A stretch of DNA of 64,000 bases from Paractinoplanes aksuensis (lineage in GTDB: Bacteria; Actinomycetota; Actinomycetes; Mycobacteriales; Micromonosporaceae). The position numbers and the translations under genes are program-made. Below are positions 45,426 to 55,504 of the stretch, piece by piece (positions within the stretch are counted from its first letter, which is position 1; each line of letters opens with the position of its first letter). The DNA lies in the NCBI RefSeq assembly GCF_024137025.1, contig NZ_JAMYJR010000041.1, forward strand, positions 124,001 to 188,000. The letters are read 5' to 3'. The notes under the pieces are model-generated. The model was not told the DNA's origin. It did no database searches and was given only the letters and a program-made list of their open reading frames with translations.

Positions 45426-46172
45426 GTGGAAAACGCATCGACGCGGACAGCGCGCCCGCTCGTCTCCGCCCGCACCGCCGCCGTCTGGGCGGTGCTGCGC
45501 CGCGAGCTGGAACGACAGGCCGATCGCGAGCTGACCGTCCTGGACGTCGGCGGTGGCACCGGCGGCTTCGCCGTGCCGCTGGCCGAGGCGGGGCACGCCG
45601 TCACCGTCGTCGACGCCAGCCCCGACGCGCTGGCCGCGCTGACCCGCCGGGCCGCCGACGCCGGGGTCGCCGACCGGGTCCGCGCCGTCCAGGGCGACGG
45701 CGACGCGCTGGCCGGGCTCGTCGAGCCGGGCAGCGTCGACCTGATCCTGTGCCACGCCGTGCTCGAGGTCGTCGACGACCCGGCCGGGGTGGTGGCCGCG
45801 ATGGCCGGGGCCCTGCGGCCCGGCGGCGCGGTCAGTGTGCTGGTGGCGGGCCGGGCGGCGGCCATCCTGGGCCGGGCCATCAACGGTCATCTGCGGGCGG
45901 CCGGGGCGGTCGCGGCCGACCCCGAGGGCCGGGCCGGGGTCCGGGACACCCTGCGCCGGCGGTACGACGCCGACAGCGCGACGGCCCTGCTCGACGCGGC
46001 CGGCCTGACGATCGAACAGACCCATGGCGTACGGGTCCTGGCCGACCTGCTGCCGGCCGCGGTCGTCGAGGAGGACCCCCAGGCGCTGCTCGACCTCGAA
46101 CTCGAGCTCTCGGCCCGCCCGCCGTTCCGCGACATCGCCTCCCAGCTGCACCTCTTCGCCCGCAAGCCATGA
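45426..46172 (+). CDS. SAM-dependent methyltransferase, class I
   Basis: A 248-residue Rossmann methyltransferase. Motif I is VLDVGGGTGGFAVPLAEAGHAV (about 38-59), followed by the acidic VTVVDASPDAL, GDGDALAG and VDLILCHAVLEVVDDP. The pattern resembles CmoM/UbiE-like small-molecule methyltransferases; substrate unknown. GTG 45426 start. The next genes (phosphodiesterase, dinB) run in the same direction, a grouping I recall from other actinobacteria. Confidence 0.87.
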   Translation: MENASTRTARPLVSARTAAVWAVLRRELERQADRELTVLDVGGGTGGFAVPLAEAGHAVTVVDASPDALAALTRRAADAGVADRVRAVQGDGDALAGLVEPGSVDLILCHAVLEVVDDPAGVVAAMAGALRPGGAVSVLVAGRAAAILGRAINGHLRAAGAVAADPEGRAGVRDTLRRRYDADSATALLDAAGLTIEQTHGVRVLADLLPAAVVEEDPQALLDLELELSARPPFRDIASQLHLFARKP

Positions 46173-46190
46173 CGGTGCAGTCACCCGCCG

Positions 46191-46345
46191 GCCGGTTTCC
46201 TGCCCTGCCGTCTTCGGCCGGGTGGCTTCCGGCCGTGCCGTCTTCGGCCGGGTGGCTTCCGGCCGTGCCGTCTTCGGCCGGGTGGCTTCCGGCCCTGCCA
46301 CCTTCCGCCGGGTGGCTTCGTGCCGTGCCGGTTCTCGGCGGGCGG
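46191..46345. repeat. 30-bp tandem repeat between methyltransferase and phosphodiesterase genes
   Basis: The unit starts GGTGGCTTCCGGCCGTGCCG and repeats at 46221, 46251, 46281 and 46311, with degenerate copies at each end. It occupies nearly the whole 178-base gap directly before the phosphodiesterase start, so copy number may alter its upstream region. Confidence 0.8.
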
Positions 46346-46350
46346 CCGGC

Positions 46351-47529
46351 ATGGTGACGGAAATGCCCCTGGTCGTGCCGGACGATCGGCTGCTGGCGAC
46401 GGCGTTCGAACCGGTGCGGCCCGCCTACGGGTCGGGCAGCCTGGCCGACGTGCTCCCCAGCGTGTCGGCGGTGCTGGGAGTGCCCGGCGCGCACGACGCG
46501 CTGGGGCTCGGCGCTGAGCTCGACGGGATCGAGCGCGTCGCCGTCCTCCTGGTCGACGGGCTCGGGGCCCATCAGATCCCGATCATCACCCCGTACGCCC
46601 CGGTCCTGGCCGATCTGGCCGGGCGCGGCCGCACGTTGACGGCGGGCTTCCCCTCGACCACCCCGGTCAGCCTGGTCACTTTGGGCACGGGGGTGCCGCC
46701 CGGTGCGCACGGCGTCCTCGGCTTCACGGTGCGCCGACCGGACGGACGGGTGCTCAACCACATCCAGTGGAAGCACGACCCCGATCCGGCCCAGTGGCAG
46801 CCCGTGCCGACCCGGTTCCAGCTCGCGGCGGCAGCCGGGGTCGAGGTGACTGTGGTGAACAAGCCCGAGTTCGAGGGCAGTGGGCTGACGGTGTCGGCCT
46901 ATCGCGGCGCCACCTATGCACCCGCGGCCGGCGCGCTGGCCGATCACATGCTCGCGGCGTTGTCGGCAGCGACCGGCCCGGCCCTGGTCTACGGCTACCA
47001 CGCCGACCTCGACCACGTCGGCCACGGCGACGGCGTCGACTCGCCCCGGTGGCGCGCGGCCGCCCGCGACGTCGAGGCGCTGCTCGACCACCTCGTGCAC
47101 GGTCTGCCGCCGCGTTCCGCCCTGCTCGTCGTCGCCGACCACGGCCAGCTCAACGTCCCGAACGACGCCCGCTACGACATGGCCGACATCCCGGAACTGC
47201 GGGACGGGGTGGTGGGCGTGGCCGGTGAGCCCCGCGTCCGCTATCTCTACGCCGCCCCGGGCGGCCTCGACGACGTGCGCGCGGCCTGGCAAGGCGTGCT
47301 CGGCGACGCGGCGTGGGTGCTCACCCGCGACGAGGCGATCGACGCCGGCTGGTTCGGCCCGGTCCCCGCCGACCACCGCGACCGCATCGGCGACCTGGCC
47401 GTGATCGCCCAGGGCCGCGCCATCACCCTGGCCGGCGGCTGGGAACCCCCGTCGATCGGTCGCCTGATCGCCTACCACGCCTCGGTGACCGCCGCCGAAA
47501 TGGAGATCCCCCTGCTCATCGCCCGCTGA
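46351..47529 (+). CDS. alkaline phosphatase superfamily nucleotide pyrophosphatase/phosphodiesterase
   Basis: A 392-residue two-metal phosphohydrolase. Metal site 1 is in AVLLVDGLGAHQ, the Thr nucleophile in GFPSTTPVSL, and later metal ligands in YHADLDHVGHG and VVADHGQLN. There is no signal peptide, so it acts in the cytoplasm or at the membrane face. Substrate unknown. ATG 46351 is the start used; ATG 46363 (MPLVVPDD) is also possible. The region upstream is a minisatellite. Confidence 0.85.
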   Translation: MVTEMPLVVPDDRLLATAFEPVRPAYGSGSLADVLPSVSAVLGVPGAHDALGLGAELDGIERVAVLLVDGLGAHQIPIITPYAPVLADLAGRGRTLTAGFPSTTPVSLVTLGTGVPPGAHGVLGFTVRRPDGRVLNHIQWKHDPDPAQWQPVPTRFQLAAAAGVEVTVVNKPEFEGSGLTVSAYRGATYAPAAGALADHMLAALSAATGPALVYGYHADLDHVGHGDGVDSPRWRAAARDVEALLDHLVHGLPPRSALLVVADHGQLNVPNDARYDMADIPELRDGVVGVAGEPRVRYLYAAPGGLDDVRAAWQGVLGDAAWVLTRDEAIDAGWFGPVPADHRDRIGDLAVIAQGRAITLAGGWEPPSIGRLIAYHASVTAAEMEIPLLIAR

Positions 47530-47632
47530 CGGCGCACACACGGAATCCCCCGCAAGACCCGCCATCCTGGCGGCGCGTGCATTCCCCTTCCGCCGCGCGC
47601 CCACGCGTGCCCTCCGAGCGCGCCGCCGCGGT

Positions 47633-47687
47633 ACGAAACGTCTCGTCCCGCGGAGGTGACGCATGACGGCGAGACGATACGTCTCGT
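47633..47687. promoter_or_regulatory. two copies of ACGA[A/T]ACGTCTCGT, 41 bp apart
   Basis: Copies at 47633-47646 and 47674-47687; the second is part of the perfect palindrome CGAGACG-ATA-CGTCTCG (47670-47686). They have TetR-operator character. A tiny frame with good RBS (GGAGG, then ATG 47663 to TGA 47710, 15 residues) lies across the second copy and may be the start of a lost gene. Confidence 0.4.
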
Positions 47688-47795
47688 TCGGCGGCCTTGC
47701 CGTTGCGTGATCCGCGGGCGGCGAGGGGACGCTGAAGAGGATCGCTGACCTGCGGTGATCCGGTTTTGTCAGGGGGTCGGGCTAGCCTGCTCGAC

Positions 47796-49091
47796 GTGGG
47801 GCGTAGCCAGGCGGTGCCGAAGGGGCGCGACCCGCGTTTCGGGCCGGGGGCCGACGACGCGGGCTGCACGATCCTGCACGTCGACATGGATGCGTTCTTC
47901 GCCTCGGTCGCCGTCCGGGCGCGGCCCGAGCTGCGGGGGCAGCCGGTGATCGTGGGTGGCGTCGGGCCGCGCGGGGTGGTCAGCTCGGCCAGTTACGAGG
48001 CGCGCCGATTCGGCGTTCGCAGTGCCATGCCCACCGCCCGGGCCCGGGCCCTCTGCCCTCGCGGGATCTTCCTGCCCGTCGAGGGCGAGGCCATCGCCGC
48101 CGCCTCGAGGGCCGTGATGGCGATCTTCCGCGACGTCACGCCGCTGGTCGAGCCGCTCTCGTCCGACGAGGCCTTTCTCGATGTGACCGGGGCCCAGCGC
48201 CTGCTCGGCCGCCCGACCGGGATCGCCCGCGAGATCCGCCGCCGCATGCGCGACGAGCAACAGCTCACCTGCTCGGTCGGCGTCGCCCCGACCAAGTTCG
48301 TGGCCAAGCTCGGCTCGACCCGGGCCAAGCCCGACGGCCTGATCGTCGTGCCGGGCCCCCTCGTGCTCGACTTCCTGCACCCGCTGCCGGTCGACGCGCT
48401 GTGGGGCGTCGGCGAGCGGGCCGCCGAGACCCTGCGCCGCCTGGGCCTCACCACCGTCGGCGAGATCGCCCACGCCCCCGTCGGCATGCTGCGCGGCGCG
48501 GTGGGCGAGGCCGCCGCCACCCACCTGCACGAGCTGTCCTGGGGCCGCGACCCGCGCGGGGTCAGCCCGGAACGCGAAGAGAAGTCGATCGGCGCCGAGA
48601 TGACCTACGACACCGACGTCGCCGACCCCGCGGTGATCCGCAAGAGCCTGCTCGCCCTGGCCGACAAGGTCGGCGCCCGGCTGCGCGCGGCCGGGGTCGT
48701 GGGCCGCACGGTGGCGATCAAAGTGCGCCTGGCCGACTTCCGGACGGTCAACCGGTCCCGCACGGTGCACACGAGCACCGATGTGGCGCGCGAGATATTT
48801 GAGATTTCCTGGTCGCTGTTCACCGCGCTCGGCGCTCGCGAGCACATTCGCCTCGTCGGCGTCCGGATCGAGGGCCTCACACCCACCGCCACCACATCGC
48901 GGCAGCTCAGCCTGGGTGAGCCCGAGCGTGGCTGGCGCGAGGCGGAGGCCGCGCGCGACGCCGTCATCGCCCGTTTCGGCCCGGGCGGGCTCTCTCCGGC
49001 CAGTCTTTTGGGACGAAGCGACCTGCGCAGAACCGAAAATCACCCGCACTCGACGGTCGTCCCGCTTTCCGACCCGCCAAGCCCCTCGTAG
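47796..49091 (+). CDS. dinB: DNA polymerase IV (DinB), Y family
   Basis: An active translesion polymerase of 431 residues. The first catalytic Asp is D30 in ILHVDMDAFFASVAV, and the S-x-D-E pair is D124/E125 in PLSSDEAFLD. HhH and little-finger domains follow (LWGVGERAAETLRRLGL). The clamp-binding motif QLSLGE begins at Q370. GTG 47796 lies 8 bases after a -10-like TAGCCT, so the message is probably leaderless. The 266-base gap upstream has TetR-like palindromes but no SOS box that I can see, so constitutive or other control is likely. Confidence 0.93.
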   Translation: MGRSQAVPKGRDPRFGPGADDAGCTILHVDMDAFFASVAVRARPELRGQPVIVGGVGPRGVVSSASYEARRFGVRSAMPTARARALCPRGIFLPVEGEAIAAASRAVMAIFRDVTPLVEPLSSDEAFLDVTGAQRLLGRPTGIAREIRRRMRDEQQLTCSVGVAPTKFVAKLGSTRAKPDGLIVVPGPLVLDFLHPLPVDALWGVGERAAETLRRLGLTTVGEIAHAPVGMLRGAVGEAAATHLHELSWGRDPRGVSPEREEKSIGAEMTYDTDVADPAVIRKSLLALADKVGARLRAAGVVGRTVAIKVRLADFRTVNRSRTVHTSTDVAREIFEISWSLFTALGAREHIRLVGVRIEGLTPTATTSRQLSLGEPERGWREAEAARDAVIARFGPGGLSPASLLGRSDLRRTENHPHSTVVPLSDPPSPS

Positions 49092-49191
49092 ACTTGCTCG
49101 GTAAGGCAGCCGACGGCTGTCCCGCGCCACTTACCTTAGTGTCACCCCGACCCCGCCTGGGGGGTTGGATTTGCGCCCGGGGAGGAATGCC

Positions 49192-49578
49192 GTGCCGCTC
49201 TCGGAGCACGAGCAGCGGCTGTTCGATCAGATCGAGCGGTCGCTTGCCGAGGACCCCAAGTTCGCCTCGGCTGTGCGGGCCAGCGACCCGCGTTTTCACG
49301 CGCGACGCCGGCTCCTCGTCGCCGCGTTCGTCATCGTTCTCGGCCTAGGCCTCGTCGTGTACGGCACGGTCAGCCGGACCACGCCGCTGGGCGTCGCGGG
49401 CTTCGTCGTCATGCTGGGCGCCGCGGCGTTCGCCATGCAGTCGCGCCGTAAGGGTTCGGCTCCCGACCTGCAGGCCGTCGGGGGCACCGCCACGCGGCGC
49501 ACCCGTCAGACCCGCAAGTCAGGCTTCCTCGACCGTCTCGAGGATCGCTGGCGCCAGCGCCCCGAGGGCCACCGCTGA
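49192..49578 (+). CDS. DUF3040 membrane protein
   Basis: A 128-residue protein. The N-terminal MPLSEHEQRLFDQIERSLAE, then DPKFASAVRASDPR, is the DUF3040 signature, followed by two membrane helices (about 42-60 and 66-82) and a basic tail. The family is confined to actinobacteria and has no established function. GTG 49192 has GGGGAGGA upstream. A strong terminator follows 62 bases after its stop. Confidence 0.88.
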   Translation: MPLSEHEQRLFDQIERSLAEDPKFASAVRASDPRFHARRRLLVAAFVIVLGLGLVVYGTVSRTTPLGVAGFVVMLGAAAFAMQSRRKGSAPDLQAVGGTATRRTRQTRKSGFLDRLEDRWRQRPEGHR

Positions 49579-49640
49579 CCGACAACCGGGCCCGCGGCTG
49601 ACCTCACCGGTCACAGCCGCGGCACCTGCACAAAGCTCTT

Positions 49641-49673
49641 CGATGGCGGCCCGCCGGCCGCCATCGGGCTTTC
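49641..49673 (+). terminator. Rho-independent terminator after the DUF3040 gene
   Basis: Perfect 11-bp stem CGATGGCGGCC (49641-49651) with GGCCGCCATCG (49656-49666), a CGCC loop and a T-containing tail (GGCTTTCT). Confidence 0.85.
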
Positions 49674-49784
49674 TGTGTGTCGGATATTTATGCGTGCCAA
49701 GTTGTCTTCATGGCTAGTCCCTTCGGTCGATCCGGGTCACGATGAACGGTGGAAGCAGGCCAGCTCACCGGCAGGGGCAGGGGC

Positions 49785-50246
49785 ATGGATGTCGAGGAAA
49801 CTCCGCCACCGCAGGGCATCATCGCTCTGACCAATTCCGACCGTCGTGACGCGCTGCTGTCCGCCCGCGGCGCCTTCGACCGGGACAATCGCAACACCCT
49901 GATCGGGGTGGTCGAGGCCGCCTTCGCCGACGGGCACCGCGCCGTCGAGCTGGACGTCGCCGAGGTCACCTTCATCGACGCGCTGGTCGTGAACGCCTTG
50001 GTCAACTGCGAAGAGGACGCCCGCGCGCAGGGCCGCTCGCTGCGCCTGCGCCGCCCCAGCCCGGCGGTCGCGCGGGTGCTGGCCGACACCGGCACCTACG
50101 CCGCCCTCAGCGGCCACGGCCGTGGCCCGTCCGGCGCGCCGATCCCACCGCAGACCCGCCCGATCAGCCGCTACGACGCCGTGGTCGCCCGCGCCTACGA
50201 GGTGCTGGGCGCCACCCGCCCGGCCCTCGGCACTCCCGAGCACTGA
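49785..50246 (+). CDS. STAS-domain protein lacking the phosphorylatable serine
   Basis: A 153-residue protein resembling anti-sigma factor antagonists (SpoIIAA/RsbV fold): HRAVELDVAEVTFIDALVVNALVNC, then RSLRLRRPSPAVARVLADTG. In active antagonists the loop reads D-S-S-G or D-S/T-x-G; here it is FIDALVV, so the target Ser/Thr is missing and it may be unregulated or a scaffold. I use ATG 49785; GTG 49749 would add 12 residues. The C-terminal tail (about 125-153) is not part of the STAS fold. Confidence 0.7.
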   Translation: MDVEETPPPQGIIALTNSDRRDALLSARGAFDRDNRNTLIGVVEAAFADGHRAVELDVAEVTFIDALVVNALVNCEEDARAQGRSLRLRRPSPAVARVLADTGTYAALSGHGRGPSGAPIPPQTRPISRYDAVVARAYEVLGATRPALGTPEH

Positions 50247-50278
50247 CCGCGCCCTCCGCGAGGGGCCCGTGTTCTTAC

Positions 50279-50431
50279 GGCTCCCTGGAAGCGGCGATGC
50301 CGCCCCCGCCGTGCGGAGGGAGCAGCATGGCTCCCTGGAAGCGGCGATGCCGCCCCCGCCGTACGGAGGGAGCAGCATGGCTCCCTGGAAGCGGCCATGC
50401 CGCCCCCTCCGCGCGGGAGGGAGCGGCATCG
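50279..50431. repeat. three-copy 50-bp tandem repeat, each copy a hairpin
   Basis: Copies start at 50279, 50329 and 50379 (GGCTCCCTGGAAGCGGC...). In each, GCTCCCT pairs with AGGGAGC 30 bases later (50280-50286 with 50317-50323 in the first). The array fills the convergent gap between the STAS gene and the transglutaminase gene and may act as a string of two-way terminators. Confidence 0.85.
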
Positions 50432-50444
50432 GTGAACCGTCGGG

Positions 50445-52883
50445 TCAGCGACCGCGGTGCGGCAGCAGCCGGCGCGGGCTGGCCTTGGCCAGGATGTCGC
50501 GCAGCCGCCCGCTGGCCGTGACCAGCCGGGCCGACCCCTCGGCCAGCCCCAGCCGCCAGCGCATCAGCACCGACGGCGGCATCAGGACCGCCGCCAGCCG
50601 CGTACGCCGGTTGGCCGAGCGGGCCAGACCCTTGCGCACCCGGGTCAGGGCCGCCGTCAGCTCGCCGCCCTCGAGCGGCTTGCGGGCGTACCGGGCCCTT
50701 TCCTCGGCCGCCCCGAGCAGGGTCGCCGCCGCGGCCGGTTCCTCGAGCAGCACCGCGTCGGTGACCAGGCGCTGGACCGTGACCCGGGGCGTCTCGGTCG
50801 GGTCGATCGGGATCCGGAAGTCGACCATGGTGTCCATCAGCTCGTCCCAGGCCGCGTGCGCGTCGGCCCGCGCCTTCACGGTCTCGGCCGTCACCACGAT
50901 GTCGCCCGGGCCCTCGACCGATCTGACCCTGGGTTGCTTGGGCACGGTGACCGCGTGCCGGTGCCGGCGGACCAGCACCCGGCGCAGAGCCGGCACCAGC
51001 AGCAACGCGATGAGCAGAGCGGCCAGGCCGATGATGAGCAGCGCCGTGCCGGACAGGACGCCCGAGTCCGACCCGGTCGAACCGGCCGCGCTCTGGTCGC
51101 TGAAGTCCGGGCGGTCGGGCCGCTCCACGCCGCCCGCGGCGGCCGACGGGTCGGCCTCCGGCACCTCGGTCGCCTCCGAGGCCGTGGTCGACGGCTCGGG
51201 CAGGTCGACGTCGGGGGCGTAGTCGGACCGGGCCGCGCCGGCGACGTTGGCGGCCGGGGTGGCGTCGAACGGGATCCAGCCGAAGCCCTTCAGGTAGACC
51301 TCGGTCCACGCGTGGGCGTTGCGGTTGGTGATGACGTACGTGTCGCCGTCCTTCTCGCCCCGGGTGAAGCCGAACGCCACCCGGGCCGGGATCCCGGCCT
51401 CGCGGGCCATCCAGGCCAGCGCCGCCGCGTACTGCTGGCAGTAGCCGACCTTGGTCTGCAGGAACGCCGCGATCTCGGAACTGGCCGCGATGGGCTGCGT
51501 CGACAACCGGTAGGTGAAGCCGTTCTTGATCGAGAAGTGGTCGTAGAGGGCCCGGATCTTGTCGTACTGGGTCCGCTTGCCCGCCGTGAGCTCCTGGACC
51601 AGCGCCGACACGGTCGCGTCGTCGGGGTGGTTGGTGTTGCGCTTGACGATCGGGTCGTCCGGGTTCAGCTCTTCGGCCTGGCGCAGCTGGGCCGGCGTGT
51701 AGCGGGCCCGCACGTACTCGAAGTTGTAGGTGAGCTCGCGGGTCGAGCGGCGGTTGGAGTAGACGACCTGCTGGTTGTCGTCGAAGAACCAGCCGTTCTG
51801 CAGCCCGTCGACCCCCACCGTGTTCTGGTAGACCGGCAGCATGCCCTGCTGCAGCTTGTCGCTGATCTGCACCTCGGCCCGGTGCTCGGCGAACGAGCCG
51901 CCGGCGGTCGACGTGCGCGGGTCGGGCAGACCCTGCGCGATGTTCTCGCCGGACGGGTTGGTGCTGCCGAAGCCGTTGTTGTTGAGCTGGTCGGCGACGC
52001 CGAAGCGCAGGTAGTACGGCGTGCTCTCGTTGGTCTTGAGCCGCACCAGCTCGACCACCTCGGTGCGGCTGAGCTGACCGCTGAGCGAGGCGAACAGGTT
52101 GATCCGCCCGCCGGTGCCGTTGCCCGTGCCGACGCCCACCCCGGAGCCGTTCTGGGTGAGCTGGGACAGCAGCCCGCCGCTGATCGTCGGCACCAGCAGC
52201 GGCAGCAGCACCGCCGCGACCACACCGATGGCGCCGAGCCGGCGACCGGCCGAGGCGAGCGGGGACGGTTCCCACACGTCGACGTCGCGCCCGTCGCCGG
52301 TGAAGCGGCGGCCGAACCGGCGTACCCGGTCGATGTTGTCGCTGACCAGGAGCCAGAGGAAACCGACGGCGCCGATGATGAACGGCAGCACCGGGACGCT
52401 GTTGACATATACGGCGACCGGCACCGAATAGATGGCCAGCATCGGCAGCCCGGCCAGGGCCGGTTTGCGGGCCACGACGGTCAGCAGGTCGACCGCGATC
52501 GCCACCGAGCCGATGCCGAGCACCGTGACGAAGAGCAGGCCGTCGCGGTCGGGCACGGGCACGCCGTACGACCGGGTGTCCTGCCCGGCCTGGGTGAACA
52601 GCTCGCCGAAGTGGCTGAACGTGGACGGCGTCGGGATGAAGAACTCCGAGCCGCTGGGGAACAGCCAGGTCAGCGTGAGCAGCAGCATCACGATCATGCT
52701 GAGCGCCTGGGCCCAGGCCGGGAAGCGCAGCGTGCGCGCCCCGACCGCGGCCCCGGCGATCAGGCCCACGGTCAGCAGGCACTGCATCAGCCAGGTGTAG
52801 CTGTCGAAGATCGACGAGATGGGCGCGGCCGCGAGCAGGGTGGCCCCCGCCGCGACGAGCCCGAGACGGCGCCGGCCGCTCAT
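50445..52883 (-). CDS. TgpA-like membrane transglutaminase-domain protein
   Basis: An 812-residue membrane protein: about six N-terminal membrane helices (DUF3488-type region, 1-215), an extracellular region with a transglutaminase/cysteine-protease-like core, another membrane helix near 605-625 and a cytoplasmic tail. The catalytic triad is intact: C482 (TKVGYCQQYA), H524 (RNAHAWTEVY) and D540 (PFDATP). Proteins of this form sit with MoxR and DUF58 genes in many bacteria; the substrate is unknown. Its ATG overlaps the DUF58 stop (ATGA). Confidence 0.88.
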   Translation of the reverse strand: MSGRRRLGLVAAGATLLAAAPISSIFDSYTWLMQCLLTVGLIAGAAVGARTLRFPAWAQALSMIVMLLLTLTWLFPSGSEFFIPTPSTFSHFGELFTQAGQDTRSYGVPVPDRDGLLFVTVLGIGSVAIAVDLLTVVARKPALAGLPMLAIYSVPVAVYVNSVPVLPFIIGAVGFLWLLVSDNIDRVRRFGRRFTGDGRDVDVWEPSPLASAGRRLGAIGVVAAVLLPLLVPTISGGLLSQLTQNGSGVGVGTGNGTGGRINLFASLSGQLSRTEVVELVRLKTNESTPYYLRFGVADQLNNNGFGSTNPSGENIAQGLPDPRTSTAGGSFAEHRAEVQISDKLQQGMLPVYQNTVGVDGLQNGWFFDDNQQVVYSNRRSTRELTYNFEYVRARYTPAQLRQAEELNPDDPIVKRNTNHPDDATVSALVQELTAGKRTQYDKIRALYDHFSIKNGFTYRLSTQPIAASSEIAAFLQTKVGYCQQYAAALAWMAREAGIPARVAFGFTRGEKDGDTYVITNRNAHAWTEVYLKGFGWIPFDATPAANVAGAARSDYAPDVDLPEPSTTASEATEVPEADPSAAAGGVERPDRPDFSDQSAAGSTGSDSGVLSGTALLIIGLAALLIALLLVPALRRVLVRRHRHAVTVPKQPRVRSVEGPGDIVVTAETVKARADAHAAWDELMDTMVDFRIPIDPTETPRVTVQRLVTDAVLLEEPAAAATLLGAAEERARYARKPLEGGELTAALTRVRKGLARSANRRTRLAAVLMPPSVLMRWRLGLAEGSARLVTASGRLRDILAKASPRRLLPHRGR

Positions 52884-54178
52884 CGGTTCACTCCACTCAC
52901 GGTCTCGGCCATGGCCGCGCGCCACGCGAAGCCGCTGGAGCCTCGCGCCGCCGCCGGCCACAGCGCGGGCAGCGTCGACCCGTGCACGACCGGCACCGAG
53001 CGCCAGCCGCTGTGCACCAGGGCGAGCGCCGCCGCGGAATGCTCCCGGTCGGCTTCCTGCCGCTCGCTCGGGCCCAGGTTGACCCAGGTCGAGCTGTCGA
53101 TCGCGAAGCCGATACAGGTGGCGCCGTTGCCGCGCAGCTGGGTCAGCAGCTCGGCCTCGGGCACGGTCAGGGCGCCGAAGATGCCGATCACCAGGCCGCC
53201 GTCGGAGCGGCGGCGGACCTGCTCGACCAGCACCGAGATGTCGCCGTTCTGGGCCAGCTTCACGTCGGCCAGGGTGTCGAGGATGATGCCCTCGCCGGTG
53301 GCCTCGGCGGCGTCGATGTCGATGCCGGAGCCGGTGACCAGCCGCAGCTTGTAGCCGGCCTGCCGCAGGTGCATGGCGATGCTGGCGGTGGCCGAGACGG
53401 CCCACTCGAAGCTGGCCGTCGGGCCCTCGCCGCGGTGCGCGTAGACCCGGGTGTCGAGCACCACGGTGGCCCGGCTCTCCCAGGGCTGCTCCTCGCGGCG
53501 GACCATCAGCTCGCCGGTGCGGGCCGTGGAACGCCAGTGCACCCGGCGCAGGTCGTCGCCGCGCCGGTACTCGCGGGTGGCCGCGTCGTCCTCGCCGTGG
53601 ACCGCGACCGACCGGGCGCGGCTGTCGCCGGTGCCCGCGTACTCGCCGGCCAGCCGGACCGCCGGCAGCGTGACCACCTGGGGGATCACGGTGAGCCGGT
53701 CGACGCTGGGGAACGAGCGGGTCAGCTCGCACAGGCCGAACGGGTCGGTCAGCCGGATGACCAGCGGGCCGATCGGGTAGCGGCCGCGCACGTCGGCCCG
53801 CACGGTGTAGGCCACGCTGCTGGCCTGGTGGGCGCCGAGACGCTCGAGCACCACCCGGGGGCGGCTGCCCAGCGCGTACGGCAGCCTGTCCTCCAGCAGC
53901 AGGGTGCCGGTGGGCAGGCGGGACATGTTCTGCAGGCGCAGGATCACCCGCGCGCTCGAGCCGACCGGGGCCCGGCCCGGGTCGAGCGAGCGGGTGCAGG
54001 CCAGCTTGTAGCGGCTGCGGCCCACGTACGCGGCGGCGAGCAGGGGCAGCGCGGCCAGCAGGATCGCCACCCGCAGCAGGTCGCGCTCGCCGAGGATGAT
54101 CGCCGAGATGCCGGCCGCGGCGGCCGCCGCCAGGAAGGAGCGGCCGCGCGTGGTCAGGCCGCGGAGGGCCTCCCGCAT
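52880..54178 (-). CDS. DUF58 domain protein
   Basis: A 432-residue membrane-anchored protein with two N-terminal helices (about 13-52), then a beta-rich part and the DUF58 signature EYRRGDDLRRVHWRSTART, GELMVRREEQ followed by a VWA-like fold (ATVVLDTRVYA). DUF58 proteins are partners of MoxR ATPases. It is the middle gene of the moxR-DUF58-tgpA operon, 2 bases after moxR and overlapping tgpA by 4. Confidence 0.9.
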   Translation of the reverse strand: MREALRGLTTRGRSFLAAAAAAGISAIILGERDLLRVAILLAALPLLAAAYVGRSRYKLACTRSLDPGRAPVGSSARVILRLQNMSRLPTGTLLLEDRLPYALGSRPRVVLERLGAHQASSVAYTVRADVRGRYPIGPLVIRLTDPFGLCELTRSFPSVDRLTVIPQVVTLPAVRLAGEYAGTGDSRARSVAVHGEDDAATREYRRGDDLRRVHWRSTARTGELMVRREEQPWESRATVVLDTRVYAHRGEGPTASFEWAVSATASIAMHLRQAGYKLRLVTGSGIDIDAAEATGEGIILDTLADVKLAQNGDISVLVEQVRRRSDGGLVIGIFGALTVPEAELLTQLRGNGATCIGFAIDSSTWVNLGPSERQEADREHSAAALALVHSGWRSVPVVHGSTLPALWPAAARGSSGFAWRAAMAETVSGVNR

Positions 54179-54180
54179 GT

Positions 54181-55233
<1,053 letters not shown>

Positions 55234-55504
55234 GGGCCTCCTCCAGGTATGTGTGCGCGCCCATCCTGGGGCGCGGGGGCGAAAGATCACCGAAAAGGCT
55301 GACCACGCCGCCCCGTCACCACAGGTTAGCCCGATCACAGCAACTCGCCGAGGTCGGCCGCCCTGCTGATTCGACAACCGTCAACCGGACATGAATATCG
55401 GATAGGTAAAGAATCAGACATCGCTCTAGTTATATTTGCCGATCTACAAGAAGAGTCAGCCATCGACGGGTCTCACCAGTGAGGCCCGATCGAGAGGGGC
55501 TGAA

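Noticed and set aside
47530..47795. SOS box before dinB
   Set aside because: No TCGAAC-N4-GTTCGA match; the palindromes present are of a different (ACGAGACG) type.
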